49,482 nt of DNA from Planotetraspora phitsanulokensis (lineage in GTDB: Bacteria > Actinomycetota > Actinomycetes > Streptosporangiales > Streptosporangiaceae), in the NCBI RefSeq assembly GCF_016863295.1, contig NZ_BOOP01000010.1, positions 1 to 49,482 on the forward strand. The letters run 5' to 3'. Position 1 is the first letter of the stretch. Every line of letters starts with the position of its first letter. The notes under the pieces are model-generated. The model did not search any database. It saw only the letters and a list, made by a program, of their open reading frames with translations, and was not told the DNA's origin. Position numbers and translations under genes: made by a program. This document shows positions 15,104-23,288 of this stretch, in pieces.

Positions 15104-16153
15104 TCAGATGCTGATTCCGACCAGGACGGGCTCGTTCACCAGCGTCACGCCGAACTTCTCCGCGACGCCGTCGCGTACCTCGCGTGCCAGGGCGAGCAGG
15201 TCCTGGGCGTTCGCCTCGCCTGACGGGTTGGTCAGAGCCAGCGTGTGCTTGGTGGAGATCCGCACGGCGCCGCGCTCGTAGCCCTTGGGGAAGCCGGCGT
15301 GCTCGATCAGCCAGGCCGCGGGCACCTTGACCGATCCGCCGGGCATGTCCCACCGGGGATGTCCCGGCGCTCGCAGCTCCAGCTCGGCCGCCTGCGCGGC
15401 GTTCAGGATCGGGTTGGTGAAGAACGACCCCGCGCTGCGGGTGTCAGGGTCTGCCGGGTCGAGGACCATGCCCTTGCCGCGGCGCAGGCCGAGGACGACC
15501 CCCCGCACGTCGGCCAGCGGCATCCGGGCCCCGGCCTCCACACCCAGCCGGTCGGCGAGCTCCTTGTACGCGACGGGCCCGGACAGCTCCGACCGCTCCA
15601 GCTCGTACGTCACCGCGAGCACGACGTGACGGCCCGGATCGTCCTTGAACGCGCTGTGCCGGTAGGCGAACCCGCACTCCGCCGCGGTGAGATCGTTGAT
15701 CTCGCCGGTCATCCGGTCGTAGACCCGCACCCCGGTGATCGTCTGCGAGACGTCCTGCCCGTAGGCCCCGACGTTCTGGATCGGCGTCGAGCCCACCAGC
15801 CCGGGCACGCCGGACAGGCACTCGAGCCCTGACCAGCCCTCGGCGACGCATCGGGCGACGAAGGCGTCCCAGTCCTCACCCGCCTGGACGGTGGCCACGA
15901 TCCGGTCACCGGTGTCCGCGACGTCCACTCCCTTGCTGGACACGTGGACCACCAGGCCGTCGAACCCCTCGTCGGACACGACCAGGTTGCTGCCCCCGCC
16001 GAGGATCAGAACCGGCTCGCCTTCCCTGTCGGCCTCGGAGACGATCGCGACCAGCTCGTCCTGCGTGCTGGCCTCGATGAAGGCGCGCGCGGGACCGCCC
16101 ATCCGCAATGTGGTGTACGGCCCGAGCCGTACCTCTGCCAGCCGGTCAGCCAT
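15104..16153 (-). CDS. murB: UDP-N-acetylmuramate dehydrogenase
   Basis: MurB reduces UDP-GlcNAc-enolpyruvate to UDP-MurNAc with FAD and NADPH, an essential cytoplasmic peptidoglycan step. The 349 residues show TLRMGGPARAF, the FAD-binding ILGGGSNLVVSDEGF, ECLSGVPGLVGSTPIQNVGA, YRHSAFKDD (the YR..S.FK pattern of type I MurB), the catalytic Ser in AGSFFTNPI, and a C-terminal NEPVLVG with the catalytic Glu. ATG 16153 was chosen; the 23-codon extension upstream is not family-like. It lies downstream of hadB across a 140-base gap with a hairpin. Confidence 0.96.
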   Translation of the reverse strand: MADRLAEVRLGPYTTLRMGGPARAFIEASTQDELVAIVSEADREGEPVLILGGGSNLVVSDEGFDGLVVHVSSKGVDVADTGDRIVATVQAGEDWDAFVARCVAEGWSGLECLSGVPGLVGSTPIQNVGAYGQDVSQTITGVRVYDRMTGEINDLTAAECGFAYRHSAFKDDPGRHVVLAVTYELERSELSGPVAYKELADRLGVEAGARMPLADVRGVVLGLRRGKGMVLDPADPDTRSAGSFFTNPILNAAQAAELELRAPGHPRWDMPGGSVKVPAAWLIEHAGFPKGYERGAVRISTKHTLALTNPSGEANAQDLLALAREVRDGVAEKFGVTLVNEPVLVGISI

Positions 16154-16177
16154 GGGATTCCTCAGGAATATCGGAAA

Positions 16178-16202
16178 CCGCCCGGCCGTGATGACCGGGC
16201 GG
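16178..16202 (-). terminator. hairpin between hadB and murB
   Basis: CCGCCCGG (16178-16185) and CCGGGCGG (16195-16202) form an 8-bp stem with a 9-base loop 25 bases before the murB start. No T tract follows on the minus strand; it may be an attenuating or factor-dependent terminator. Confidence 0.5.
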
Positions 16203-16293
16203 AGACGCCGAGGCGATCCCACGGCTCTGCCAGCTTACGATCTCGCGGGGGCGCGTCGTCCCGGGAACGCCGGCGGCGGCCGAAAGATCGACT

Positions 16294-16722
16294 TCAGGAC
16301 AGCTGAACGACGGCCCGCGCCTTGGACAGCACCCGGGCGTCGCCCGATCGCGCGTTGAGCGCGACCACGACGCGCTTGTCCTCGAGCTTGTCCTCGATGA
16401 CCCCGCTGATCGTGATGGTGGCCCCCTGGTCGTCGTCGGGCACGACCACCATCGACGAGAAGCGCACGCCGTAGTCGACGACGGCCCCGGGGTCGCCGGC
16501 CCAGTCCGTGACGAAGCGGCCGCCCTCGGCCATGGTGAACATGCCGTGCGCGATGACGTCGGGCAGGCCGACCGACTTCGCGTGCCGCTCGTTCCAGTGG
16601 ATGGGGTTGAAGTCGCCCGAGGCGCCCGCGTACATGACGAGGTTGACCCGCCGGACCTGGTACTCGACGGCCGGGATCTCCTGGCCCACCTGGACCTCGT
16701 CGTACTTGATCGTCGCAGCCAT
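16294..16722 (-). CDS. hadB: MaoC family (3R)-hydroxyacyl dehydratase, HadB type
   Basis: A 142-residue hot-dog fold protein with the hydratase-2 motif YAGASGDFNPIHWNERHAKS, which holds the catalytic Asp and His, followed by VIAHGMFTMAEGGRFV. In mycobacteria HadB is the catalytic partner of HadA in type II fatty acid elongation. Here it directly follows hadA (TAA, two bases, ATG), so a HadAB heterodimer is expected. No hadC follows; murB is next. The actinomycete substrate is probably an acyl-ACP or acyl-CoA, not proven. ATG 16722 starts at the family position. Confidence 0.92.
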   Translation of the reverse strand: MAATIKYDEVQVGQEIPAVEYQVRRVNLVMYAGASGDFNPIHWNERHAKSVGLPDVIAHGMFTMAEGGRFVTDWAGDPGAVVDYGVRFSSMVVVPDDDQGATITISGVIEDKLEDKRVVVALNARSGDARVLSKARAVVQLS

Positions 16723-16724
16723 GG

Positions 16725-17174
16725 TTACGCCGCCCCTCCCCGCTCCACGATGGTGTTGTAGGTCTGGCACACGAGCTCGCCCGAGGTGCTGGTGACATCG
16801 CTGCGGATGGTCAGGAACTCGTTGCGGCCGACGCTGCGGATCTCCGTGATGGTCGAGGTGCAGACCAGCTCGTCGCCGGCGTAGATCGGGCGGCGGTACT
16901 CGAAGCGCTGCTCACCGTGGACGACCATCGCGTAGTTGAGCCCCAGGCCGGGGTCGGAGATCCCCTGGCCGGCGCCGGAGAGGCTGAACACGATGGGAAA
17001 GGTCGGCGGAGCGATCACGTCGGGGTGACCGGCCGCGACGGCGGCGTCCTTGTCCCGGTAGATCGGGTTGTCGTCGCCGATGGCGGCGGCGAACTCCCTG
17101 ATCTTCGTACGGCTGACCTCGTAGGGAGCGGACGCCTCGAATGTCCGCCCGACGAAATCGCGGTTCAAAGCCAT
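16725..17174 (-). CDS. hadA: FAS1-like dehydratase partner, HadA type
   Basis: A 149-residue MaoC-related protein: FVGRTFEASAPYEVSRTKIREFAAA, IGDDNPIYRDKDAAVAAGH, APPTFPIVFSL and a C-terminal CQTYNTIVERG. It keeps the DNP-Y element but lacks the complete catalytic His pattern of HadB, as known for HadA, which binds the acyl chain. GGAG lies upstream of ATG 17174. The gene order tRNA-Thr, tRNA-Met, rpmG, hadA, hadB matches that of the mycobacterial hadABC locus (established knowledge). Confidence 0.9.
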   Translation of the reverse strand: MALNRDFVGRTFEASAPYEVSRTKIREFAAAIGDDNPIYRDKDAAVAAGHPDVIAPPTFPIVFSLSGAGQGISDPGLGLNYAMVVHGEQRFEYRRPIYAGDELVCTSTITEIRSVGRNEFLTIRSDVTSTSGELVCQTYNTIVERGGAA

Positions 17175-17580
17175 GAGGTGGGGCTCCTTCGCGGCTGAAG
17201 AGCTGTCGGGGCCGACGCTAACAGAACAAGGTTCCGCTGTCGTGGGACGGCTGACCGCCCCCGTCGGCCGAGTCAACCCTAGCGAGGAGGGAGGGCGGGA
17301 GATCCGTCGGCCGACACAAGGACCGGCGTACGCGTGTGCGGACATGACGAACCGGCGATCCCGCAAGGAGACCGCCGGTCGTATGTATGGAGATGTCCTG
17401 AAGTGTCGCTGAAGATCCCGTCAACTCGATCGGCTGTACGCCTCAACGAGTCTCGGTGCGGCCGGTGGCGTCCGCCCTGCCCCAAGGGCACGGTGACGCC
17501 TCAACCCCGTCCAGCCGACCGCCGCGGGTGCCCGGCGGACTCGCAGTACCAGCAGGTCTCGCGGTACATCGCGAGAACGA
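17175..17580. other. rpmG-hadA spacer with hairpins
   Basis: About 400 bases without a credible gene. Just after rpmG, TCTCGCG and CGCGAGA (17557-17576) form a small hairpin that could end the rpmG transcript on the minus strand. ACCGGCG/CGCCGGT near 17350-17378 is a second inverted repeat. A hadA promoter is expected but was not assigned. Confidence 0.5.
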
Positions 17581-17745
17581 CTAGCGGGTCTCGCGGTGCG
17601 CCTGGTGGCACTTGCAGTTGGGGCAGTACTTCTTCAGCTCAAGCCGATCCGGGTCGTTACGCCGGTTCTTCCGCGTGATGTAGTTGCGGTGCTTGCACTC
17701 CTGGCAGGCCAGCGTGATCTTAGGCCTAACGTCGGTGGCAGCCAC
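17581..17745 (-). CDS. rpmG: 50S ribosomal protein L33 (zinc-binding form)
   Basis: A 54-residue L33 starting [20 protein letters not shown] and continuing [20 protein letters not shown], then [14 protein letters not shown]. The two CxxC pairs (CQEC, CPNC) show the zinc-ribbon C+ form. Start GTG 17745 has AAAGG upstream. It lies between tRNA-Met and hadA, the order also found in mycobacteria. Confidence 0.97.
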   Translation of the reverse strand: MAATDVRPKITLACQECKHRNYITRKNRRNDPDRLELKKYCPNCKCHQAHRETR

Positions 17746-17820
17746 GTGGGAGTGCCTTTCTGCGTTCGGGACTACTGGACAACCCCGGCCTGATCACCTT
17801 TGAGGGGGACCCGGCTGGGG

Positions 17821-17897
17821 TGGTAGCGGAGGCCGGACTTGAACCGGCGACACAGCGATTATGAGCCGCTTGCTCTGCCTGACTGAGCTACTCCGCC
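17821..17897 (-). tRNA. tRNA-Met (CAT), elongator
   Basis: Reverse-strand cloverleaf: acceptor GGCGGAG/CTCCGCT, D arm GCTCAGTCAGGCAGAGC, anticodon loop CTCATAA between AGCGG and TCGCT, T arm GCCGGTTCAAGTCCGGC. The 3' CCA is encoded (17821-17823). The closed G-U first pair and normal D arm indicate elongator rather than initiator tRNA. Confidence 0.95.
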
Positions 17898-18055
17898 TTG
17901 ACCGGAAAAACAGGGACCGGCCACGCAAGGATACCCGACCTGTACGGCACCTGCGCACGCGCGCGAGCAGACCATGATCGGGTACCGCAGGGGAGGCTAC
18001 CCCTACCAAGCCAAAAGCCCCACCCGAAAGCGATCGGATAGGACTTTTGTGCCAG

Positions 18056-18128
18056 AGCCCCCAAACGGAATCGAACCGTTGACCTTCTCCTTACCATGGA
18101 GACGCTCTGCCGACTGAGCTATAGGGGC
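18056..18128 (-). tRNA. tRNA-Thr (GGT)
   Basis: Reverse-strand cloverleaf: acceptor GCCCCTA/TGGGGGC, D arm GCTCAGTCGGCAGAGC, anticodon stem TCTCC/GGAGA with loop ATGGTAA (anticodon GGT), T arm AACGGTTCGATTCCGTT. CCA is not encoded. The 158 bases between the two tRNAs hold no third tRNA. Confidence 0.95.
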
Positions 18129-18236
18129 GCGCCCGCAGGGGCTTTCGCGCTGCGGACAGGTGCAACCTTACACGTCCGCGACGACCGATGCGAAATCAAT
18201 CTCCGAGTCCTTTCCGGGCGGGTCCGGGAGGCTGTT

Positions 18237-18713
18237 TCAGGGGGTGGGCAGCGCGCCGGTCAGGTCGGCCTTCTCCCGCAGCTCCTCCGGCACAGGTGCC
18301 GTGATCTCGTACTTCGTGAAGTAGCCCTTGCCCTTGACCGGCGACACGTTGCTCAGCGTCACCGTGGCCTCGTAGGGCCTGTCCATGCATCCGGGCAGGC
18401 ACCACGTCCCGGTCAGCTTCCCCGAGCCGGCGGCCTTGGTGGGCCCCCAGCTCTGCCAGACCACCTGGTTGAGCGTGCTGAACTCCGACAGCGTCAGGTC
18501 GCCGGGCCGCTGGTCGCTCCGGCCCTCCTCCGCGCCGTGGAAGTTCAGGACGTACACCGGGATCTCCGTGCCGTCGTCCGCACCCGTCGCCGAGCCGGGC
18601 GAGCCGCAGGACGTCGCAGCCGGCGCGACCAGGCCGACGGTCAGCAGACACAGCGCCGCGAAACGGCGCGTCTTGGAGATCGACACCGTCGTGGGTGCGG
18701 CGGTCAGGCGCAT
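18237..18713 (-). CDS. secreted lipoprotein candidate, unknown function
   Basis: A 158-residue protein with an N-terminal signal: charged start MRLTAAPTTVSISKTRR, hydrophobic FAALCLLTVGLVAP and AATSC, a plausible lipobox whose Cys would be lipidated. The mature part has two Cys in GTWCLPGCMD, probably a disulfide, and no recognised domain. Start ATG 18713. Not coupled to neighbours. Confidence 0.65.
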   Translation of the reverse strand: MRLTAAPTTVSISKTRRFAALCLLTVGLVAPAATSCGSPGSATGADDGTEIPVYVLNFHGAEEGRSDQRPGDLTLSEFSTLNQVVWQSWGPTKAAGSGKLTGTWCLPGCMDRPYEATVTLSNVSPVKGKGYFTKYEITAPVPEELREKADLTGALPTP

Positions 18714-18773
18714 TGGTTCCCCCTCGCGTCTCTGTTTCCCCGACGCTAGAGGGGTTACGCCTCGCGCACCGGC

Positions 18774-18983
18774 CTAACGGACGGCCGTCCGCAGGTAGTC
18801 TCCCGCACGCGGATGAGGGATCACTTCGCAGAGGTCGGCCAGATCGACGAATCGGGCCACCTCCTCGACGGACAGGCAGTCGGCGACGATCCAGCCCCTG
18901 CGCCGGATGCGGAGGACCTGGCGACCGCAGCGATCCGCGGGCACGATCTCGTAACCGTCAGGTCCCACCCATCGCCTGCCCAT
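18774..18983 (-). CDS. 69-aa hypothetical protein
   Basis: A short protein (MGRRWVGPDGYEIVPADRCG, then RQVLRIRRRGWIVADCLSVE and EVARFVDLADLCEVIP). The composition and the regular hydrophobic pattern suggest a small folded domain. It resembles short actinomycete proteins often annotated only as hypothetical. No ribosome binding site is convincing, so the start is uncertain. Confidence 0.55.
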   Translation of the reverse strand: MGRRWVGPDGYEIVPADRCGRQVLRIRRRGWIVADCLSVEEVARFVDLADLCEVIPHPRAGDYLRTAVR

Positions 18984-19116
18984 AGGTGCACAAGCTAGCT
19001 GCTTTTCCCACCCATTTCTCGAAATGACACGCGCATCCGGAGACCACGTGCGTTCATCGTGGGATCTTCGGCGATGCGATCCGGCGACTCTGTTCGGCAG
19101 GCCGGAGGAAGGCGGT

Positions 19117-20238
19117 TCACTCCTCCGCCGTGAGCGGACGCGTGAACGCCCAGCCTCCGTCCAGCAGCGCGTCGACCGCCTGTACGGCCCTCGCCAACCG
19201 CTCGTCCGGGGAACCCGTGACGACCACGTGCGGCAGGCGCCCTTCCCGCAGGACGTGCCGGATGCGCCGGTCCATGTCGGCGCGGATGAGCTCGCCGTCC
19301 CGCCAGCCGTCCTGCTCGAACGGCACGCCCTCGACGGACGTGTGGATCCACAGATCGTGTCGCGCCCGTTCGTGGATCCGGACGACGTCGGGCGACGGCG
19401 AGCCGAGATAACGCTCGTGCCAGATGGAGGTGGCCAGGGCGTCGGTGTCGCACACGAGCAGCGGCGAGCCCACCCGGGCCGCGGCGTCCTCCCAGACGAG
19501 CTGGCGCTCGGCGATCAGGGTGAACTCCGCCGACTCCCAGGTCAGGTCGTCCAGCCACGGCTCGGGTTCGCCGTCGTCCTTCGCCGTACGGCGTGCCGTC
19601 GCGAGCTTCTCCTCGCAGTAGGTCCTGCCGTACTCGGGGACCCAGCGCGTGCCGGCCCAGGCTCCGCCGCGTGCGGCGTAGCTCGCCGCCAGAGCCCTGG
19701 CGAGGGTCGTGGTACCGCTCGACTCGGCCCCCACGACCACGACACGGCGGGCGAGGGAGGCGCGCACGGCGGGGTGGAGGAGGTGCCACGTCGAAACCGG
19801 GTCGGCCCGGACCGCCGTGCCGCTGACCGGATACCGCTCACGTGCCGGATCGACGCCGACGTGGTCGGCGTCGAACCTGCGCGCCAGTTCGGCGCCGTAG
19901 GGCTCGGAGGAGAAGACCGCGTCGATCTCCGGGACCGTGCCGTGGGCCCCCGCCAGCGCGTGCCTGAACACGGCGACATGGGCCGCCCAGATCTCCGGGT
20001 CGTCGTAGTCGATGTCGACGTCGTCGACGACGGGGGCGATCACGACGTTCGGTTGCGGGTGCGCCTCTCTGAGCCATGCCGTACGGCAGGCCAGGGGGAT
20101 GCTCTCCACGCTCGACGCCGCGACGACGACGGTGACCGTGGCGCAGCGTGCGGCGGCGGTGTCGATCAGATGGTGATGACCGGCGTGGGGAGGATAGAAC
20201 TTGCCGATCACGAGGCCGTGGGCGAAGCGCCGGCTCAC
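19117..20238 (-). CDS. nadR: NadR-type NMN adenylyltransferase / ribosylnicotinamide kinase
   Basis: A two-domain NAD salvage enzyme of 373 residues. The N-terminal nucleotidyltransferase has IGKFYPPHAGHHHLI (11-25), the HxGH motif that makes NAD from NMN and ATP. The C-terminal kinase part phosphorylates ribosylnicotinamide; its P-loop reads GAESSGTTT (170-178), with Thr where Walker A normally has Lys. No N-terminal HTH repressor domain is present, so it is not a regulator like the enterobacterial NadR. GTG 20238 overlaps the pnuC stop by four bases (GTGA), so the two are translationally coupled. Confidence 0.93.
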   Translation of the reverse strand: MSRRFAHGLVIGKFYPPHAGHHHLIDTAAARCATVTVVVAASSVESIPLACRTAWLREAHPQPNVVIAPVVDDVDIDYDDPEIWAAHVAVFRHALAGAHGTVPEIDAVFSSEPYGAELARRFDADHVGVDPARERYPVSGTAVRADPVSTWHLLHPAVRASLARRVVVVGAESSGTTTLARALAASYAARGGAWAGTRWVPEYGRTYCEEKLATARRTAKDDGEPEPWLDDLTWESAEFTLIAERQLVWEDAAARVGSPLLVCDTDALATSIWHERYLGSPSPDVVRIHERARHDLWIHTSVEGVPFEQDGWRDGELIRADMDRRIRHVLREGRLPHVVVTGSPDERLARAVQAVDALLDGGWAFTRPLTAEE

Positions 20239-20876
20239 GCGGTCACCTGCGCCGGACGGACGGCCATCTCCCTGCGCCACGACAGCAGCCCCGCGACACA
20301 GAGGGCGAGGAAGATCACGTAGAGGGCGCCCGTCAGGTAGAGGTCCTTGTAGGCGTAGAGCGGGATGTAGATCACGTCGACTGTGATCCACAACCACCAC
20401 GACTCCACCAGCTTCCGGCACTGGCCGTAGGTCGCCATGAGAGACAGCGCGGTGGTCAGGGCGTCCCAGAACGGCACCGCGGAGTCCGTCCACGCGGTCA
20501 GGACGGCCGTGAGCACGGCGGTCGCCGCGGCACCCGCCAGCACGAGGCCGGTCCATTCGGCCCGGCCGGTGCGGGTGACCGAGAGCCTGCTCCGTCCGGC
20601 TCCGCCGTACAACCACTGCCACCAGCCGTACAGCCCGAGCAGGACGTAGACGATCTGCAGGGCCGCGTCGGCGTACAGACCGGCGGACAGGAACACCAGG
20701 CCCAGCAGAACGACGTTGGCGATGCCGATCGGCCAGTTCGAGATGTGCTGGCGGACCACGAGCCAGACGGTGAGGACGCCCGACGCGAAGCCGAGCACCT
20801 CCGCCCAACTCGTGGACACGCCCCGAAAGGTGAACGCGGGCTCCAGTAAGGGCCCCAGCAGATCGGCGAGCGCCAC
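20235..20876 (-). CDS. pnuC: PnuC family nicotinamide riboside transporter
   Basis: A membrane protein of about 213 residues with seven hydrophobic segments, including the PnuC-typical NWPIGIANVVLLGLVFL, LGLYGWWQWLYGG and ESWWLWITVDVIYIPLYAYK. PnuC takes up ribosylnicotinamide, which NadR traps by phosphorylation. AAGGAG directly abuts an ATG (20882) but is ideally spaced six bases from the GTG at 20876 (MALADLLG), which I therefore favour. Transcription starts from an operator-covered promoter just upstream. Confidence 0.92.
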   Translation of the reverse strand: MALADLLGPLLEPAFTFRGVSTSWAEVLGFASGVLTVWLVVRQHISNWPIGIANVVLLGLVFLSAGLYADAALQIVYVLLGLYGWWQWLYGGAGRSRLSVTRTGRAEWTGLVLAGAAATAVLTAVLTAWTDSAVPFWDALTTALSLMATYGQCRKLVESWWLWITVDVIYIPLYAYKDLYLTGALYVIFLALCVAGLLSWRREMAVRPAQVTA

Positions 20877-20889
20877 GACCATCTCCTTA

Positions 20890-20940
20890 ATCGTCAAACT
20901 GACGATAACAGAGGATCTTCGATCACGAAATATCGTGATC
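20890..20940 (-). promoter_or_regulatory. nadR-pnuC promoter with two palindromes
   Basis: ATCGTCA-AAC-TGACGAT (20890-20906) is a perfect 17-bp palindrome. A possible minus-strand promoter is -35 TTTCGT (20930-20925), 17 bases, -10 TATCGT (20907-20902), so the palindrome covers the -10 and the start site. A second perfect palindrome, GATCACGA-AATA-TCGTGATC, lies at 20921-20940 over the -35. These would suit an NAD-sensing repressor such as NrtR; that assignment is inferred. Confidence 0.65.
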
Positions 20941-21271
20941 CGCCCCCGCCGCGATCCGCCCCACCGCGGACCGTCACTCGCGGCCGGACGCGACAGCACA
21001 GGACGATCGCGCTGTCCAGGGATCCGAACCCGGAATTCCGTTCGGCCTTTTCGAAGTGAGAACTCGAGAAATAGTCCGAAACGGTCAGCAGCGTCGCCAA
21101 TGTCTTTGATGAGTCACAAAGAGATCTCACGATCTACCTTGCCTTGATACGTCCGGCTAGCATCTCCATCGTCGGATGTGCGCTAACACGCGTTCCTCAG
21201 GCGTGTGAGGCCCTCTGACATCAAGCGTCAGGCGCACTCGGGGAGTGTGCCTTCTTCTCACAGGGGACCCC
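20941..21271 (+). other. upstream region of the secreted protease
   Basis: About 330 bases without a gene. The leader contains two hairpins: ACACGC/GCGTGT near 21186-21207 and GGCGCACTC-GGG-GAGTGTGCC near 21231-21252, the latter just before the ribosome binding site. They may stabilise or control the message. A promoter was not assigned with confidence. Confidence 0.45.
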
Positions 21272-23065
21272 TTGAATCCTGCTCAGCCCGGCGGGAGAAG
21301 GACTGGCATCAGCCGTGCCCTCTCCGCTGCCATCCTCGCGCTAGGGCTGGTCGGCACCGGCGTGGCCACCACCGTCTCTGCTACCTCCGCCAACGCTTCG
21401 GCACCCGTGACCGACACCCCCCGGGAAGCCGTGGCCCGTACCCAGCAGCTCCGCGCCGTCGCCGAGAAGCGCGGCATCATCAGGAAGTCGGTCAGGCAAG
21501 GGTCGCAGACGAGTTCCACCCCGAACTCGTCCGCGCTCTCGACATCCGCTCCCAGGCCGCAGATCGTCGGCGGCTCCACGACCACCATCAGTTCGGCGCC
21601 CTACGTCGTCCAGCTGTGGTACCAGGACGCGAACCGTCCGGACTACGTGCTCTTCTACTGCGCCGGAACGCTGATCGCACCGAACAAGGTGCTCACGGCC
21701 GCTCACTGTGTCTCCGGTTTCGACTGGGTGCACAAGGGCGAGGTCGACGGCGGCGTCAGCACCCTGAGCGCCACGAACTACAAGTGGGCGCTCGTCAAGC
21801 GTCAGTGGGTCAACCCGTCCTACAACAAGAACGCGCTCGACAACGACATCGCCATCCTCACGCTCGACCGGCCGATGCCGCTGAGCGTCGCCCCGATCGC
21901 GATGGGCTCGGACACCGCGCTGTACAAGACGGGCACCAAGGCCACGGTCTTCGGCTGGGGCACCACCACCTCCGCCCCCGCCGGTCCGTCGAATGTGCTG
22001 AAGAAGGCCACGCTGCCGATCCAGGCGGACTCCACCTGCGACGCGGCACTGCGCGATCCTTCGGCGGGCGACATGTTCGTCAACGGACACATGGTCTGCG
22101 CCGGCCCGCCCGGAACCGGCAACGACTCCACCACCGTTTCCACCTGCCCCGGTGACTCCGGCGGCCCCCTGCTGGTCAGCGGCAAGGTCGTGGGCATCGT
22201 CTCCTGGGGCATCGGCATCCAGGACAGCTCGGGCGAGTGGATCAAGAACTGCGGCGTGGAGGGCACCTACCCGGTCTTCACCAAGGTGAGCACGTACGCC
22301 GGTGTCGCCAAGGCACGGACCTACGACACCGACTACACGGGTGACGGCAACGCGGACGTGTTCGCCCGTACCAAGGGCGGCACCGCGAGGGTCTACAAGG
22401 GCAAGACGCTCAGCACGTACTCGTCGGCCGGCAGCGGCTTCAGCAGCTGGAACAAGGTCCTGCAGTCGGACCTCAACCGGGACGGCGTCAACGACTACAT
22501 CGTGCGGACGACCGCGGGCAACCTCTACTGGCGGCACAAGTCCGGGTCCAAGATGGTCAACACCAAGATCTCGTCCGCCTTCAAGACCGTCAAGCAGCTC
22601 ATCACTCCGGGCGACGTGACCGGCGACCTCAAGCCGGACCTGCTGTCGGTGACCTCCAAGGGCTCCCTGTACCTCTACGGCGGCAAGGGGAACGGCACCT
22701 TCGTCGGCGCCCGAGGGCTCAGCACCGGCTGGCTCGCCTACGCCCAGGTGATCGGGCACGGCGACTACACCGGCGACGGGCGGCCCGACCTCATCGGCCG
22801 CACCAGCAAGGGTGCCGTCTACCTGCACGCGGGCAACACGAAGGGGACCTTCTCCATGGGCTCCCGCAAGCTGCTGAGCACCACCAAGTTCAAGTCCGCG
22901 AAGTACTTCTTCAGCCCGGGCGACGTGGACGGTGACGGCAAGTCCGACATCGTGACGGTCATCAGCTCCGGCTACATGTACCTCTACAAGGGCGACGGCA
23001 AGGGCAACTTCGCCGGCGCCAAGCGGGTCAAGACCGGACTCACGTCCTTCAACCTCTTCGGCTGA
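21272..23065 (+). CDS. secreted trypsin-like serine protease with VCBS/FG-GAP repeats
   Basis: About 597 residues. A signal peptide (RALSAAILALGLVGTGVATT with an ANASA cleavage site) and a pro-region lead to the S1 domain, which starts at PQIVGGSTTTISSAPYV. The catalytic triad is clear: His145 in TAAHC, Asp192 in NDIAILTL, Ser296 in CPGDSGGPLL. The C-terminal 240 residues contain five repeats of the type DxTGDGxxDxxxRT (TGDGNADVF, NRDGVNDYI, TGDLKPDLL, TGDGRPDLI, DGDGKSDIV), a beta-propeller-like, metal-binding substrate or cell-surface module. TTG 21272 follows AGGGGA and begins a good signal peptide, so it is preferred over the ATG nine codons upstream. Confidence 0.9.
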   Translation: MNPAQPGGRRTGISRALSAAILALGLVGTGVATTVSATSANASAPVTDTPREAVARTQQLRAVAEKRGIIRKSVRQGSQTSSTPNSSALSTSAPRPQIVGGSTTTISSAPYVVQLWYQDANRPDYVLFYCAGTLIAPNKVLTAAHCVSGFDWVHKGEVDGGVSTLSATNYKWALVKRQWVNPSYNKNALDNDIAILTLDRPMPLSVAPIAMGSDTALYKTGTKATVFGWGTTTSAPAGPSNVLKKATLPIQADSTCDAALRDPSAGDMFVNGHMVCAGPPGTGNDSTTVSTCPGDSGGPLLVSGKVVGIVSWGIGIQDSSGEWIKNCGVEGTYPVFTKVSTYAGVAKARTYDTDYTGDGNADVFARTKGGTARVYKGKTLSTYSSAGSGFSSWNKVLQSDLNRDGVNDYIVRTTAGNLYWRHKSGSKMVNTKISSAFKTVKQLITPGDVTGDLKPDLLSVTSKGSLYLYGGKGNGTFVGARGLSTGWLAYAQVIGHGDYTGDGRPDLIGRTSKGAVYLHAGNTKGTFSMGSRKLLSTTKFKSAKYFFSPGDVDGDGKSDIVTVISSGYMYLYKGDGKGNFAGAKRVKTGLTSFNLFG

Positions 23066-23080
23066 TCCTCAGCCAGGCGG

Positions 23081-23116
23081 CGCGCCCGTCGCGGGATCTC
23101 TCCCGCGGCGGGCGCG
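23081..23116 (+). terminator. strong terminator after the protease gene
   Basis: CGCGCCCGTCGCGGGA (23081-23096) pairs with TCCCGCGGCGGGCGCG (23101-23116), a 16-base stem with one mismatch and a 4-base loop, 15 bases after the stop, followed by TTCTCGTTC. Confidence 0.85.
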
Positions 23117-23288
23117 TTCTCGTTCCGGGGGTCGAATACCACACGCTGTGGCCCGCACGGCGGACCGCATCCGATCACACGATCTCTGACTACCCTGATC
23201 ACGCCTGACCGCGTCCCGGAAGTCGCGGCCGGAGAGATCGTACGAGCATCGCGCCCGACCCGGGTTCGCTGCTGGACAGGGAGATCCG

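Noticed and set aside
16294-17174. HadA/HadB as part of a polyketide cluster
   Set aside because: The order tRNA-Thr, tRNA-Met, rpmG, hadA, hadB is a conserved housekeeping arrangement, and no PKS gene is near.
17898-18055. A third tRNA between tRNA-Met and tRNA-Thr
   Set aside because: No cloverleaf with D and T arms can be formed on either strand.
20941-21271. Riboswitch (c-di-AMP type) before the secreted protease
   Set aside because: Two hairpins exist, but the conserved ydaO-type blocks were not found.
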